The notes below the pieces were generated by a model. It was not told where the DNA came from and ran no database searches. It saw only the letters and a program-made list of their open reading frames with translations. 64,000 bases of DNA, from the NCBI GenBank assembly GCA_019247715.1, contig JAFBAO010000064.1, forward strand, positions 1 to 64,000, in the 5' to 3' direction. The stretch is from Caulobacteraceae bacterium. Its GTDB lineage: Bacteria > Pseudomonadota > Alphaproteobacteria > Caulobacterales > Caulobacteraceae. The translations under genes and the position numbers were made by a program. Of this stretch, positions 44,491 to 53,931 are shown in pieces; positions within the stretch are counted from its first letter, which is position 1; each line of letters starts with the position of its first letter.

Positions 44491-45701
44491 GCGGCCGCGG
44501 CCCGTTCGGCGAGCAGTGGGGCCTCGGAGAGGCAAGCGAGCGCCGCGGCGATCGGCACCGGCGGCTTGCCCATCAAGATCCTGGCCTTGTCGGCGAAGGT
44601 GAGGCGAGCGGCGTAGAACCGCTCCACCAGCGGGTGGGGCAGGCGGTAGAAACGCTCCAGCACCCGGTAGCGCTGGTCAGGCGGGGCGGCCCGGAACAGC
44701 ATCCGGTTCAGCAGACGGTAGTAGCCGCGCCGGCGCCACTCGGCCTTGGAGAGCGCGACCAGCGCCGCGCGCGCCGCGGCGGTCGTGAGCTCGGGCAGGG
44801 CGGCGACGAGCTCAGCCTGGCGGGCGGCGTCGGGAAGCGAATAGCCAGTGGTGGGGTGGAAGAGGGCGGCCCGCAGACCGGCGTCCGCCGCCGCCCCCGG
44901 GGTCTGCTCGTCCCAGTAGGCGTCGATGTCGCCGGCCAGGGCGATGGGCAGCACGCCGTCCTCCTCGCGCTCGACAGCGGCGATCGACCAGCCCTGTCGG
45001 GCCGCGTAGGCGTCGATCGCGGCGCTCAGCGCCGGGCGGTCGAGGGCCGGGCCGTCGCTGTAGCGGGTGTCCTCGATCAGCAGCCGGTCGGGGGCGATCG
45101 GCAGGACGTAGAGGAACCGGTAGCCGTCGAGCTGGGCGACGGTGGCGTCCATGACGATCGGCCGCTCCAGACCATGGGGGGCTGCGAGCCGCACTTCGCG
45201 GCCCAGAAACTTCTGCCAGCCGAGCGCCAGCCGCAGCGAGCGGCGGGGCCCTCGGGCGTCGATGATCAGGGGCGCGGCGAGGCGGCGCCCGTCGGCCAGC
45301 CGCACGCGCTCGGCCTTCACCTCCGCCGCCTCGACGCCCAGCCAGGCGTCAGGCCCGAGCAGAGCGCCGACCACCGAGTCCAGCCGCGCCGAGGTGATCG
45401 CCCGGTAGGACGTGGGAAGCGTGCGCGCATGGCCGGGGAAGCGCACCTCGTACCCGGCCCAGGCGGTGACGATCAGCGGCGCAAGCCAGTCGGCGATCTC
45501 AGCGGAGACGTCGGTGGCGAAATGGCACCAGGTGTGCTCCCCGCCGATCCGCTGCTCGCGCTCCAAGAGGATGATCCTCAGGGTGGGGCGAGCGCGCCTG
45601 AGCCGAAGCGCGATCAAGCTGGACGTCAGGCCTCCACCGACGAGGAGGACGTCGGCGTAGGTCACGTCGGCGGAGGGCTGAGGCGGAGGCTGGCGCGCCA
45701 T
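44487..45701 (-). CDS. crtY: Lycopene beta-cyclase
   Basis: A 404-residue CrtY-type flavoprotein that closes both ends of lycopene to give beta-carotene. The dinucleotide motif DVLLVGGGLTSSLIALRL is at the N-terminus, followed by REQRIGGEHTWCHF, the CrtY signature. LIIDARGPR and FHPTTGYSLPDAA are further conserved blocks. It is the first gene of the leftward crtYIB operon and is divergent from folD, with the promoter in the 125-bp gap. Confidence 0.94.
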   Translation of the reverse strand: MARQPPPQPSADVTYADVLLVGGGLTSSLIALRLRRARPTLRIILLEREQRIGGEHTWCHFATDVSAEIADWLAPLIVTAWAGYEVRFPGHARTLPTSYRAITSARLDSVVGALLGPDAWLGVEAAEVKAERVRLADGRRLAAPLIIDARGPRRSLRLALGWQKFLGREVRLAAPHGLERPIVMDATVAQLDGYRFLYVLPIAPDRLLIEDTRYSDGPALDRPALSAAIDAYAARQGWSIAAVEREEDGVLPIALAGDIDAYWDEQTPGAAADAGLRAALFHPTTGYSLPDAARQAELVAALPELTTAAARAALVALSKAEWRRRGYYRLLNRMLFRAAPPDQRYRVLERFYRLPHPLVERFYAARLTFADKARILMGKPPVPIAAALACLSEAPLLAERAAAA

Positions 45702-45826
45702 TGGCCGGACCTCTAAACAGTTTCGCCGTCGGCGGCGAGGGCGCCTGAAGCGCTCCGGCTTTTTGCGTTTCGTCAGCCAGCCGGGTAGGGCGGGCTCAAG
45801 GCTTTCGCGCAGGGAAGGGATAGGCG

Positions 45827-46717
45827 ATGTCCGCCACGATCATCGACGGCAAGGTCTATTCCGGGGCCCTGACAGCCAAGGTGGCCGAGGAGGTGGCCGC
45901 CCTCGTGCGCGACCACGCGATCAAGCCGGGTCTGGCGGTCATCCTCGTGGGTGAGGATCCGGCCAGCCAGATCTACGTCCGCAGCAAGAACGAACAGAGC
46001 CTGGCGGCGGGCATGCACTCGGTGACCTACCGGCTCCCGGCCGAGACCACCGAGGCTGAGGTGATCGACCTGGTGCGGCAGCTGAATTTCGACCGCGCCA
46101 TCCACGGCGTCCTCGTCCAGCTGCCGCTCCCGGCGCAAATCAGCGAGAAGCGGGTGCTGGAGGCGCTGGATCCAGACAAGGATGTCGACGGCCTCACCGT
46201 CACCAACGCCGGGCGGTTGGCGAGCGGGCTGCCGGCCCTCACTCCCTGCACGCCACTGGGCTGCATGATCATGCTGCGCGAGGCGGTGGGCGCGCTGGCC
46301 GGCAAGCGGGCGGTGGTGGTGGGTCGCTCGGTGCTGGTGGGCCGGCCCATGGCCCAGCTGCTGATCGGGGCGGATTGCACCGTCACCGTGGCCCATTCGA
46401 AGACCCGCGACCTTCCAGGACTTTGCCGCGAGGCGGAGATCCTAGTGGCCGCCATCGGCCGCCCGCAGATGATCCGCGGCGACTGGGTGCGGCCCGGCGC
46501 GGCGGTGATCGACGTGGGCATCAACCGCGTCCCGTTCAGCGACCCGGTCAAGGCCGCCGCAGGCAAGACCAAGGTGGTGGGAGACGTCGCCTTCAAGGAG
46601 GCGAGCGAGGTCGCCGGTTGGATCACGCCGGTTCCCGGCGGCGTGGGGCTGATGACGGTCGCTTGCCTGCTGCAGAACACCGTCACCGCCGCGCGTCGGA
46701 TCCACGGGCTGGAGTAG
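45827..46717 (+). CDS. folD: Bifunctional methylenetetrahydrofolate dehydrogenase/cyclohydrolase
   Basis: A 296-residue cytoplasmic FolD that interconverts 5,10-methylene- and 10-formyl-tetrahydrofolate with NADP. Visible signatures are [19 protein letters not shown], with the Tyr and Lys of the active site, [44 protein letters not shown] for the cofactor site, and the C-terminal [10 protein letters not shown]. Its length is standard. It is a housekeeping gene with no obvious functional tie to the divergent crt operon. Confidence 0.96.
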   Translation: MSATIIDGKVYSGALTAKVAEEVAALVRDHAIKPGLAVILVGEDPASQIYVRSKNEQSLAAGMHSVTYRLPAETTEAEVIDLVRQLNFDRAIHGVLVQLPLPAQISEKRVLEALDPDKDVDGLTVTNAGRLASGLPALTPCTPLGCMIMLREAVGALAGKRAVVVGRSVLVGRPMAQLLIGADCTVTVAHSKTRDLPGLCREAEILVAAIGRPQMIRGDWVRPGAAVIDVGINRVPFSDPVKAAAGKTKVVGDVAFKEASEVAGWITPVPGGVGLMTVACLLQNTVTAARRIHGLE

Positions 46718-47114
46718 GGCGGACCATCGGGCGTCGCCGCAAGATGATTGAGGAATTCAGCGTAGAAAGTATTGAGTTGGATAAGACGAAGAACTTTATC
46801 CTCGAAATGGAGAAATGTCTGGAGTTACACCGGGCGCGCCTGTTGAATTTGCTCTCTGCGAGCCATGGCCGAGGAACGAACGAATAGTTTCCGCGGCAGA
46901 TAAGCTTGGCTGTAACCGTTTGATAACCGCCCGAAGGCACACCATTGAGCGTGGTCACCAGTGGATGGCTCCTCAGGGATCACGAGGCCCGGCGCTCCTC
47001 CAGCAAAGACCGCCGGGCCTCAACCTTCTGCTTGGTGGTCCTGTGGACCGCGCTCTTCGCACTGGCCTCCCCAGCGTCTGGTGAGCCAGAATGCGGCTTG
47101 GACGTTATCGGCGC
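46718..47114. other. folD-DUF1003 intergenic region
   Basis: About 400 bases with the possible 47-residue gene at the left. A 76-residue open frame with a TTG start (46945-47175) has one hydrophobic stretch but overlaps the next gene and is not supported. The rest shows no feature. Confidence 0.4.
46744..46887 (+). CDS. Possible small protein (47 residues)
   Basis: The open frame from ATG at 46744 encodes MIEEFSVESIELDKTKN and continues with FILEMEKCLELHRARLLNLLSA before GRGTNE and stop. The composition is that of a helical, amphipathic protein. The coding DNA is clearly richer in A and T than the surroundings. No good ribosome site is visible, and no family is recognised. It could be a small orphan gene or a leftover from transferred DNA. 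Confidence 0.3.
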   Translation: MIEEFSVESIELDKTKNFILEMEKCLELHRARLLNLLSASHGRGTNE

Positions 47115-47693
47115 ATGTCCAATGCAGAGACCTCGGCTGGTCCCATCTTGCCGGCTCATATCGAGGAAACCGTAAAGGCCATTGCGCGGCTGCATGCTCA
47201 ACACCGCAAAGGCGCCACCGGCCTGCAGCGCGGCGTGGAAACACTGACGCGGCTCTTCAGCCGGCCGCTAGCCGCCGCGCTTCTCGCGGCGGCGGCGGTC
47301 GGGTGGATTCTGGTCAACGCCACTTTCATCCAACTCGGCCGGCCGGCCCTCGATCCCCCGCCTTACGCATTTCTGGGCCTGGCGACAGCGTTGGCCGCCC
47401 TTCTGATGACGGTGTTCATCCTCATCACCCAACGCCGGGAGGACGAGCTCAGTGAGCTGAGGGAACAATTGACGTTGGAGTTGGCGATCTTGTCGGAGCA
47501 GAAGGCAGCGAAGCTGATCGAACTGCTCGAGGAGCTTCGCCACGATCTGCCGACGGTCAAGGACCGACTCGACCTCGAAGCGCGCTCGCTGGCGAAGCCT
47601 GCCGACCCGGAAACGGTGCTCGAGGCCCTGAAGGAGAGCCAAGGCGCCGAGGTTCAGGACATGCCGGCCGAGTTAGGACAATCGCGCCTATAG
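47115..47693 (+). CDS. DUF1003 membrane protein (first copy)
   Basis: A 192-residue inner-membrane protein. Two transmembrane segments lie near residues 50-68 (AAALLAAAAVGWILVNATFI) and 82-102 (LGLATALAALLMTVFILIT). After the second comes the QRREDE turn and a long charged coiled-coil-like C-terminal helix (LELAILSEQKAAKLIELLEELRHDL). This matches the DUF1003 layout, but the WDPYPFILLN motif is lost, so it is a divergent member. Its function is unknown; it is a paralogue of the protein at 50873. Confidence 0.75.
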   Translation: MSNAETSAGPILPAHIEETVKAIARLHAQHRKGATGLQRGVETLTRLFSRPLAAALLAAAAVGWILVNATFIQLGRPALDPPPYAFLGLATALAALLMTVFILITQRREDELSELREQLTLELAILSEQKAAKLIELLEELRHDLPTVKDRLDLEARSLAKPADPETVLEALKESQGAEVQDMPAELGQSRL

Positions 47694-47886
47694 GGCGACA
47701 GCCCTTGCCGGATCACCTATCACCTCGGATGAGGGGGCGAACCACCGTGACCGCCAGCAGCCTCGTCTACCGAGCCCCGCTGAGGCGAGATCGAACGGCG
47801 CATGCTCGACCAAGTCGGGAACGTCGCGGTTGCGGCGGGATAGTCGTCTGCCGCAGGGGGATCCCCACAGCCACCGCCTGCATGAC

Positions 47887-48657
47887 CTAGGCCCTTTCTA
47901 AGCGTCTGGAATCGTTAGGACATACCGTCGGCATTGACTCTGTGCCCATCAGGCGGTCCCAGACCCGGAAATAGAGGCCATAGTTCTTCGTAAAGTCCAG
48001 GTGGTGGACGTTGTGGTGGGTGGCCGAGATCAGCCACTTGCCGACCGGACCGCGGACCAGCCGGTCCGGCAGCAGCTCCCAGCCGCAGTGGTTCAGCACC
48101 GCGCTCACGGTCATGACCGTGAGCAGCCCCGCCAGCACGATCGGGTGGATCGGGATCACGAACATCAGCGCCGGCGTGAGCCAGGCGTTCAGCGCCGCTT
48201 CGGGCCAGGCGAAGGCGAAGGAGGCGAAGGGCGTCGGCTGGCGCGAGCGGTGGTGAGCCGCGTGAGTCCACTTGAAGAGGGCGCGGTGGTGCATAAGCCG
48301 GTGCAGCCAGTAGTAGTAGGCGTCCTGGATCGCCAGGTAGACGAAGCCGCTGGCGATGAACCACGGCCAGCCGTACTGGCCCACGTCCAGGTAGATCTTG
48401 GTCCCCCCGAACAGCCACCAGACCTCGAAGACGAAGACCGCCGGCAGGGCGTAGATCCACGACGACAGCAAGGAGAGGCGGATCTCCTGGGCGACCAGCT
48501 TCGGCCTCGGAGGATCGCGGTTGAGGCGGCGTCCGCTGACCTTTTCCGGCGGCCGCATCCAGATCCAGGCGTAGACCGCGCCCGCCGCCGCCAGGTAGCG
48601 CACGGCGATGATCACCGTGAGGATCAGGGTGAAGAGCAGGATCGGCTTCAGCGGCAT
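47887..48657 (-). CDS. Sterol desaturase / fatty acid hydroxylase family protein
   Basis: A 256-residue integral membrane di-iron oxygenase of the fatty-acid hydroxylase superfamily. The histidine motifs are HRLMHH, HAAHHRS and HHNVHH, in the right order and spacing. About four to five membrane spans surround them. Members hydroxylate or desaturate sterols, fatty acids or carotenoids. Its closeness to the carotenoid locus (5 kb away, with folD between) allows a carotenoid 2,2'-hydroxylase-like role, but lipid hydroxylation is equally possible. Confidence 0.87.
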   Translation of the reverse strand: MPLKPILLFTLILTVIIAVRYLAAAGAVYAWIWMRPPEKVSGRRLNRDPPRPKLVAQEIRLSLLSSWIYALPAVFVFEVWWLFGGTKIYLDVGQYGWPWFIASGFVYLAIQDAYYYWLHRLMHHRALFKWTHAAHHRSRQPTPFASFAFAWPEAALNAWLTPALMFVIPIHPIVLAGLLTVMTVSAVLNHCGWELLPDRLVRGPVGKWLISATHHNVHHLDFTKNYGLYFRVWDRLMGTESMPTVCPNDSRRLERA

Positions 48658-48766
48658 CGCGCAGGAAAGTCGGCCGTGTCGGGCGTCCGGGTCAAGCAGG
48701 CGGGTCTAATGCGGTGAATTCGAAGGTCGCCAACCCATCAATCGAGCGAACTTCAAATCCACCACA

Positions 48767-49369
48767 CTAGGTGATCTTCTCCACCCCCGGGGGCGGGATG
48801 AAGAGGGATGTCGGCATGGTGCGCAGCATCGGCACGATCTCCTCCACCCGCTCCACCGCCCCCCAGGTCTCACGGAACGGGGGCGGCACCAGGTTCTGGG
48901 CGAGGATATGGTCGAAGAGCTCGAAGAGCGGCTCCCAAAAGCCCTTGGCGTTCAGGAATACGATGGGCTTGGCGTGCAGGCCGAGGCGCCGCCACGAGAG
49001 GAGCTCGATCACTTCCTCCAGGGTGCCGATGCCGCCCGGCAGCACGGCGAAAGCGTCGGCCTCCTCGAACATCCGCATCTTGCGCTCGTGCATCGACTTG
49101 ACCACCACGGTCGGGATCGACTTCAGGGGCCGCTCGTGGGAGGTGAGGAACTGGGGGATGACCCCGAGCACCTGGCCGCCGGCCTCGTGGGCCGCAGCCG
49201 CGCAGGCGCCCATCAGCCCGACGCCGCCGCCGCCGTAGACGAGTCGGATCCCGTCCCCGGCCAGGCGCGCGCCCAGGGCCTTGGCCGCCGCGAGAAAATC
49301 CGGATCGGCGGCGTCCGACGAGGCGCAATAGACGCAGACCGAGTCCAGCCGCCTGGACTTGCTAGACAT
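48767..49369 (-). CDS. LOG-family protein (cytokinin-riboside phosphoribohydrolase-like)
   Basis: A 200-residue Rossmann-type protein of the LOG / TIGR00730 family that hydrolyses nucleotide monophosphates to base and ribose phosphate. The signature PGGIGTLEEVIELLSW and the basic ERKMRMFEEADAF residues of the active site are both present, as is VYGGGGVGLMGACA. The length fits bacterial LOGs. In bacteria the physiological substrate is often AMP-like and not a plant hormone. Confidence 0.9.
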   Translation of the reverse strand: MSSKSRRLDSVCVYCASSDAADPDFLAAAKALGARLAGDGIRLVYGGGGVGLMGACAAAAHEAGGQVLGVIPQFLTSHERPLKSIPTVVVKSMHERKMRMFEEADAFAVLPGGIGTLEEVIELLSWRRLGLHAKPIVFLNAKGFWEPLFELFDHILAQNLVPPPFRETWGAVERVEEIVPMLRTMPTSLFIPPPGVEKIT

Positions 49370-49505
49370 TCAGCCACGCTCCGGCAATTGAGGCGCGCCG
49401 GCGGGAAATCCGCCCGGCGCAAAGGCGACCAGGGAGCGGCCGCCGGGGGCGCCCCCACTGCGCCGTCGCGCGCTTCGGCGCCACGATGAGAGGGAGATAG
49501 TCGAG

Positions 49506-50354
49506 GTGGGCGAGCCGATGCAAGCGGCCAGGACAGCGCTTCGCCTTGCCGGTGCGGCGGCGCTGCTGTCGCTCGCCCAGGCGTGCGAGCCTTCGGCGCC
49601 CGGCCCGGCGCCGGTCCAAAAAGGCGTGGGCGCCGAGGCCAGCCTCGAACAGGGCTACGTGAGCCCCCCGGAACTCCTCCAGGTCGCCCGCCAACCGGAT
49701 CATCGCCTCGAAATCGCCGGGCGCGCCCGGCCGCGCGCCCGGGTCCGGCTGGCGACCCCAGGGGGCGGCGCCGAGTTCGCCCAGGCGGACGGGCAGGGAA
49801 TCTGGCGCCTCGTCTCGCCGGTCCCGTCCTCGCCGCAGCTCCTGGGGCTTTCGATGTCGGACAGGGGGCGGGTGCTGCAGGCGCCCGGCTACATTCTGCT
49901 GACTCCCGATGGGACGGCGGCGCGCCTGCGGGCGGGGGGCGGCAGCCAGGCGGCAGGTCGGCCGCAAGGCGCGCTCGCGATCACCGTCCTCGACTACGAC
50001 GCCATGTTCGCGGCCACCCTCTCGGGCCAGGGGGGCGAGGGCCAACCGGTGTCGCTGCGGATCGACGGGCTGGAGCGCGGCCGGGCGTCCGGGGGACGCG
50101 AAGGCCGGTTCGTGCTTTCCGTCAACCAGCCGCTGACGCCGGGCGCGCACGCCTTCGAGTTGGTCTCCGGGGGGGCTCAGACGCGGACGACGGCGGTCGT
50201 CACCGCGCCGGCCCCCCTGGCGGGGGCGCCCTTCCGCGCCTGGCGGACCGCGGAAGGCTGGCGCATCGACTGGCTGACGCCGGGAGGGGGCGAGCAGACC
50301 ACCCTGCTGTTCGCGCCTAGGCCCCCGGCGGCGGCCCAGGCTCCGCCGCCTTGA
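49506..50354 (+). CDS. Putative lipoprotein with Ig-like modules
   Basis: A 282-residue protein with a lipoprotein signal (AALLSLAQAC, Cys at 27). The mature part shows two beta-rich segments (HRLEIAGRARPRARVRLATP and GALAITVLDYDAMFAATLSG) resembling bacterial Ig-like or Ig-fold domains, and a Pro/Ala tail. No enzyme motif is visible. A GTG at 49506 with GGGAGA upstream and an ATG at 49518 are both possible starts. It probably sits on the periplasmic face of the envelope. Confidence 0.65.
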   Translation: MGEPMQAARTALRLAGAAALLSLAQACEPSAPGPAPVQKGVGAEASLEQGYVSPPELLQVARQPDHRLEIAGRARPRARVRLATPGGGAEFAQADGQGIWRLVSPVPSSPQLLGLSMSDRGRVLQAPGYILLTPDGTAARLRAGGGSQAAGRPQGALAITVLDYDAMFAATLSGQGGEGQPVSLRIDGLERGRASGGREGRFVLSVNQPLTPGAHAFELVSGGAQTRTTAVVTAPAPLAGAPFRAWRTAEGWRIDWLTPGGGEQTTLLFAPRPPAAAQAPPP

Positions 50355-50408
50355 CGCGGAAGCCGATCGGGCGTCGCATTGCAGCGCAAGCAAGCCAGAG
50401 AGATCCGG

Positions 50409-50855
50409 ATGACGATGAGATATCTCCACACCATGGTGCGGGTGCGGGACCTGGAACAGGCGCTGGATTTCTACTGCGGCAAGCTCGGCCTCAGCGAGGT
50501 GCGCCGGTTCGACAGCCCCGCTGGCCGCTTCACCCTGGTGTTCCTCTGCGCCCCCGATGATGTCGAGGCCGCCAAGGCCGGCGCCGCGCCGACGGTGGAG
50601 CTCACCTACAACTACGATCCCGAGGACTACCAGGGCGGCCGGAACTTCGGACACCTCGCCTACGAGGTCGACGACATCTACGCCGCCTGCCGACGCCTGA
50701 TGGAGGGCGGGGTCGCCATCAACCGGCCGCCGCGGGACGGGCGGATGGCGTTCGTCCGCTCGCCGGACGGCATTTCCATCGAGCTCCTGCAGAAGGGCGC
50801 CTCCCTCGAGGCGGCGGAGCCCTGGGCCTCGATGCCCAACGTCGGAAGCTGGTGA
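50409..50855 (+). CDS. gloA: Lactoylglutathione lyase (glyoxalase I)
   Basis: A 148-residue VOC-fold glyoxalase I that converts the methylglyoxal-glutathione hemithioacetal to lactoylglutathione. The metal ligands fit: His in [18 protein letters not shown], Glu in TVELTYNY, His in [10 protein letters not shown] and Glu in [25 protein letters not shown] is the conserved glutathione-site segment. The ATG at 50409 gives the standard N-terminus. It overlaps or abuts the following DUF1003 gene. Confidence 0.92.
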   Translation: MTMRYLHTMVRVRDLEQALDFYCGKLGLSEVRRFDSPAGRFTLVFLCAPDDVEAAKAGAAPTVELTYNYDPEDYQGGRNFGHLAYEVDDIYAACRRLMEGGVAINRPPRDGRMAFVRSPDGISIELLQKGASLEAAEPWASMPNVGSW

Positions 50856-50872
50856 GACTGGGAGGGTGGAAT

Positions 50873-51421
50873 TTGACTGAGACCGACATCGCCGGCGCGG
50901 TCGGCGCCTGGCGGCGCGAACTGCACGAGACCGAGGAGAAGCTGCTCGAGCACCTGAGGGAGCTGAGGCGCGGCAAACGCGCCGCCGGAGCTGGGCCTCA
51001 GGCCGACCATTTGACCCTCGGCCAGAAGATCGCCGACGCGGTGGCGGCCACCATGGGCTCGTGGAACTTCATCATTGTCCAGTCGACCATCCTGGCCGCC
51101 TGGATCATCCTCAACATCACCGCCTATGTTCGTAAGTGGGACCCCTATCCCTTCATCCTGCTGAACCTGGCGCTGTCGTTCCAGGCCGCCTATGCCGCGC
51201 CCTTCATCATGATGAGCCAGAACCGGCAGCAGGACATCGACCGCAAGGAGGCCGAGAACGATCACCAGATCAACATCAAGGCCGAACTCGAGATCGAGCT
51301 GCTGCATCAGAAGATCGACCAGCTTCGCGAAAAAGAGGTTCTGTTCCTGACCCAGGCGATCAACGAGCTGACGGAACTGCTGCGGCGGGAGAGGGCCGCC
51401 TCGGACGCGGCCAAGAGCTGA
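50873..51421 (+). CDS. DUF1003 membrane protein (second copy)
   Basis: A 182-residue member of DUF1003. The diagnostic block is complete: ADAVAATMGSWNFIIVQS, then WDPYPFILLNLALSFQAAYAAPFIMMSQNRQ, followed by the DRKEAENDHQIN acidic helix and a coiled-coil tail. Two membrane segments are expected. TTG at 50873 with GGGAGG seven bases before is chosen; a GTG at 50852 that overlaps the gloA stop is the alternative. Its function is unknown. A divergent paralogue lies 3.7 kb to the left. Confidence 0.88.
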   Translation: MTETDIAGAVGAWRRELHETEEKLLEHLRELRRGKRAAGAGPQADHLTLGQKIADAVAATMGSWNFIIVQSTILAAWIILNITAYVRKWDPYPFILLNLALSFQAAYAAPFIMMSQNRQQDIDRKEAENDHQINIKAELEIELLHQKIDQLREKEVLFLTQAINELTELLRRERAASDAAKS

Positions 51422-51427
51422 CCGCGC

Positions 51428-52582
51428 TCAGCGAGGGTCGAAGACGTCCGCGAAGTGCTCGGGACGCACCAGGGCTTCGCCGGCCCGCTGGCCGATGCGG
51501 AAGAGTTCGGGAACCTGGCGGTCGTCGTCGAGGCGGGCCAGCTTCGCGAGCGTCGCCGGCGAGAAGGTCTCGCCCAGGTGTTCCTTCAGCCAGGCCGCCT
51601 CCAGCGGGGCGTCGTAGCGCACGAAGGTCCAGAGGGGGGCGCAGCCCGGCAGGGAATGCTCCAGCCCCCCGACGTCGCGGTTGATCGGCCAACGCCGCGG
51701 CGAGTCGCCCAGCCACTGGAGGACGGCGATGCTAAGCTGGCTGGTGTCGTAGGCCATGGCGGTGAGGGCGTGGATCGCCTTCCAGATCGCCAGCATCGCC
51801 GGACGCCGGACCCACTCCGGCTTCACCGGATGCGGCGCGCCGGTTCCCACCGAGACGATCATCAGCCTTTCGGCCCCGGCCTCCCAGCCGATCCCGTAGC
51901 CCGGCGCCAGGGCGGCCATGGCGAGCTGCAGCGCGGGGTTGCCGTGGGGCGTCATGGCGCCGTCGAAGAAGACCCCAGCCTCGCCCTCGGCGACCTCGAT
52001 CTTGACCATGTCGAAATAGAACGGCGCGGCGGCGCTGGCCTGGACCACTTTAGCGAGCGGGTAGTCCTTGTTGGCTCTCGTGCGCGAATGCGCCACCCCC
52101 GGCGTGGGACTGCCGGCCCAGTAGCGCGCCCGCGGGCAGTTGGTCAGCAGCCAGCTGGAGCCGGTGTCGACCCGCTTGGCGACCGCGGCGAACCCGGTCC
52201 TCCAGGGGGCGGTCTCCAAGGTGGCGTCGCCAAGCTCCTCGTGGATGACCTCTTCCAGGCGCCTGGGATCGAACCGAGCCTGGACTAACGGCAGGCGCGG
52301 CGCCCCGCGTCGGAAGACCCGCGGCCCGAGCGTCCGGTAAAGATTGCGCAGGTAGGCGGCGTCGCGGCCGAGCGCGAGGCCGGCGGCGATGATCGCCCCG
52401 GTCGAGGTTCCCCCGATCAGGTCGAAATAGTCCGCCAGGACCAGATCCGGGCGGCCGAGCTTGGTCCTGAGAGTCGCCTCGATCCGTTCGATGACGCCGA
52501 CGGCCAGGGCGCCGCGGATGCCGCCGCCGTCGATGGCCAGAATGCGCCTGGGTCCCGGCGGCCGGTCGAAGACCGAGGTCAT
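51428..52582 (-). CDS. Patatin-like phospholipase
   Basis: A 384-residue patatin-family acyl hydrolase. The oxyanion hole GGGIRG is at 19-24, the nucleophile is Ser60 in GGTSTGAI, and the catalytic Asp is in FFDGAMTPHG, giving a Ser-Asp dyad. The length and the cytoplasmic N-terminus without a signal peptide fit the bacterial soluble class. CBASS effector phospholipases look similar, but no cyclase or other defence gene is near, so a lipid-turnover role is more likely. It is divergent from the lipoprotein gene at 52687. Confidence 0.88.
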   Translation of the reverse strand: MTSVFDRPPGPRRILAIDGGGIRGALAVGVIERIEATLRTKLGRPDLVLADYFDLIGGTSTGAIIAAGLALGRDAAYLRNLYRTLGPRVFRRGAPRLPLVQARFDPRRLEEVIHEELGDATLETAPWRTGFAAVAKRVDTGSSWLLTNCPRARYWAGSPTPGVAHSRTRANKDYPLAKVVQASAAAPFYFDMVKIEVAEGEAGVFFDGAMTPHGNPALQLAMAALAPGYGIGWEAGAERLMIVSVGTGAPHPVKPEWVRRPAMLAIWKAIHALTAMAYDTSQLSIAVLQWLGDSPRRWPINRDVGGLEHSLPGCAPLWTFVRYDAPLEAAWLKEHLGETFSPATLAKLARLDDDRQVPELFRIGQRAGEALVRPEHFADVFDPR

Positions 52583-52686
52583 TGGCGAAGACTAGCTTCG
52601 CCGCGGCCTTGCGCAACCATCTGGCCGCGCCGCGCCGGTTGACCTCGCCGCACGGCGGCGCTCATCCTGCGTCGGGGGCTTGGGGG

Positions 52687-53868
52687 ATGGCGATGGTTCG
52701 AAAGGCGATGCGCGTCGCGGCGGCGGCCGCCGCTCTGCTGTTGCTCGGAGGCTGCCTGACGTTCGGCTCGATCGAGACCCGCGGCACCAACATCAACGAA
52801 GGCATCGGCGTGATGCAGAACCGCGCCATCCTGCTCAACCTGGTTCGGGCCAGCCGCAACGAGCCGCTCTACTTCACCTCGATCAACCAGGTGCAGGCCC
52901 AGGGGGCGGCGGACCTGAAGCTCTCGGCCCCGTTGGTCCTCACCGGCGGCGGGTTGAGCCTGGCCCAGCGGGCCTTCACTTGGAACAGCGGCGGCTCGAC
53001 CTTCCTCGACAACAGCACCAACACCAATTTCCAGGTGGGGGTCTACAGCACTCAGGCCTTCTATTCGGGCATGTTGGCCCCGCTCGGTCTCACCGAGGTC
53101 GATCTGTTGCTCCACCAGGGTTTCCCGCGCGAGCTGGTGTTCTATCTGGTGATCGACAAGGCGAAGCTGACCAACGTCAAGACCGGGCAGACGATCATTG
53201 TCTACAACGATCCTACCAACCGAGCTTCCTACGCGCAGTTCGTCGCCGCCATCCAGAGCGCCATGGTGCATGGCCTGGTCACCGAAGTGCCGCAGAGCCA
53301 CGAGACCGGCGAGGCGCCTCGCGCCGCAAGCGGCGGTCCGGGGCCGCCGGCGCCGATCGCGGTGAAGCCGCCGCCGCCGCCCGCGCCGCAACTCTGCTTC
53401 GAGCCGGCGCTGGCGACCACCGACGCCAAGACGGAGTTCGCCGAGCTCGCCCAGGAAGGCAAGCCGCCCAACTTCTGCGGCGGCGGGCCCCGGGCGCGCG
53501 CCAATTCGCGCCTGACCGTCCGCCTCTTCGGCCAGGATATCGAGGTCGAGGTGACGACGCGCTCGATCTACGGGATCTTCCGCTATCTCGGCCAGGTTCT
53601 GGCCCATCCGGATTCCGTCCCGCAGTTGGTCGACTACGGCGTGCCCTCGGAGACCACCCCCGCTGGTCCGCTTCTCAGCGTGAACCCCGACTCCGCCTTG
53701 CCCGGCGGGTGCTTCTCGGAGGTGCGCTACGAGGGCGGGTCCTACTGCGTGCCCCAGGACGGAGCGCAGAACACCAAGACGATCTTCAACGTCCTCTCCG
53801 TGCTGGTGGCGCTCAAACAATCTCCCGGCGACCTGCCGGCGACCGCGACGGTGCTGGTGGCTCCCTGA
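52687..53868 (+). CDS. Putative lipoprotein, unknown function
   Basis: A 393-residue lipoprotein (signal AAALLLLGGC, Cys near 23). The first half has TNINEGIGVMQNRAILLNLVRASRNEPLYF, suggestive of a conserved fold, and a long proline-rich linker (PPAPIAVKPPPPPAP) separates it from a second half with several cysteines. No family is recognised. ATG at 52687 is used; one at 52693 is also possible. It is probably an envelope protein and precedes the molybdenum-enzyme operon by 63 bp. Confidence 0.65.
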   Translation: MAMVRKAMRVAAAAAALLLLGGCLTFGSIETRGTNINEGIGVMQNRAILLNLVRASRNEPLYFTSINQVQAQGAADLKLSAPLVLTGGGLSLAQRAFTWNSGGSTFLDNSTNTNFQVGVYSTQAFYSGMLAPLGLTEVDLLLHQGFPRELVFYLVIDKAKLTNVKTGQTIIVYNDPTNRASYAQFVAAIQSAMVHGLVTEVPQSHETGEAPRAASGGPGPPAPIAVKPPPPPAPQLCFEPALATTDAKTEFAELAQEGKPPNFCGGGPRARANSRLTVRLFGQDIEVEVTTRSIYGIFRYLGQVLAHPDSVPQLVDYGVPSETTPAGPLLSVNPDSALPGGCFSEVRYEGGSYCVPQDGAQNTKTIFNVLSVLVALKQSPGDLPATATVLVAP

Positions 53869-53931
53869 GGCGGCGGCCTGTCGATCGGCGGCGCGCAAGG
53901 AACGGCGGGCGCGCCTGCGGGTTTGCCGCAG

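Noticed and set aside
46945..47175. 76-codon TTG frame with one hydrophobic stretch
   Set aside because: It overlaps the DUF1003 gene, has no ribosome site and no family match.
51428..52582. Patatin gene as a CBASS-type defence effector
   Set aside because: No cGAS/DncV-like nucleotidyltransferase, ubiquitin-like or other defence gene is adjacent; neighbours are metabolic and envelope genes.
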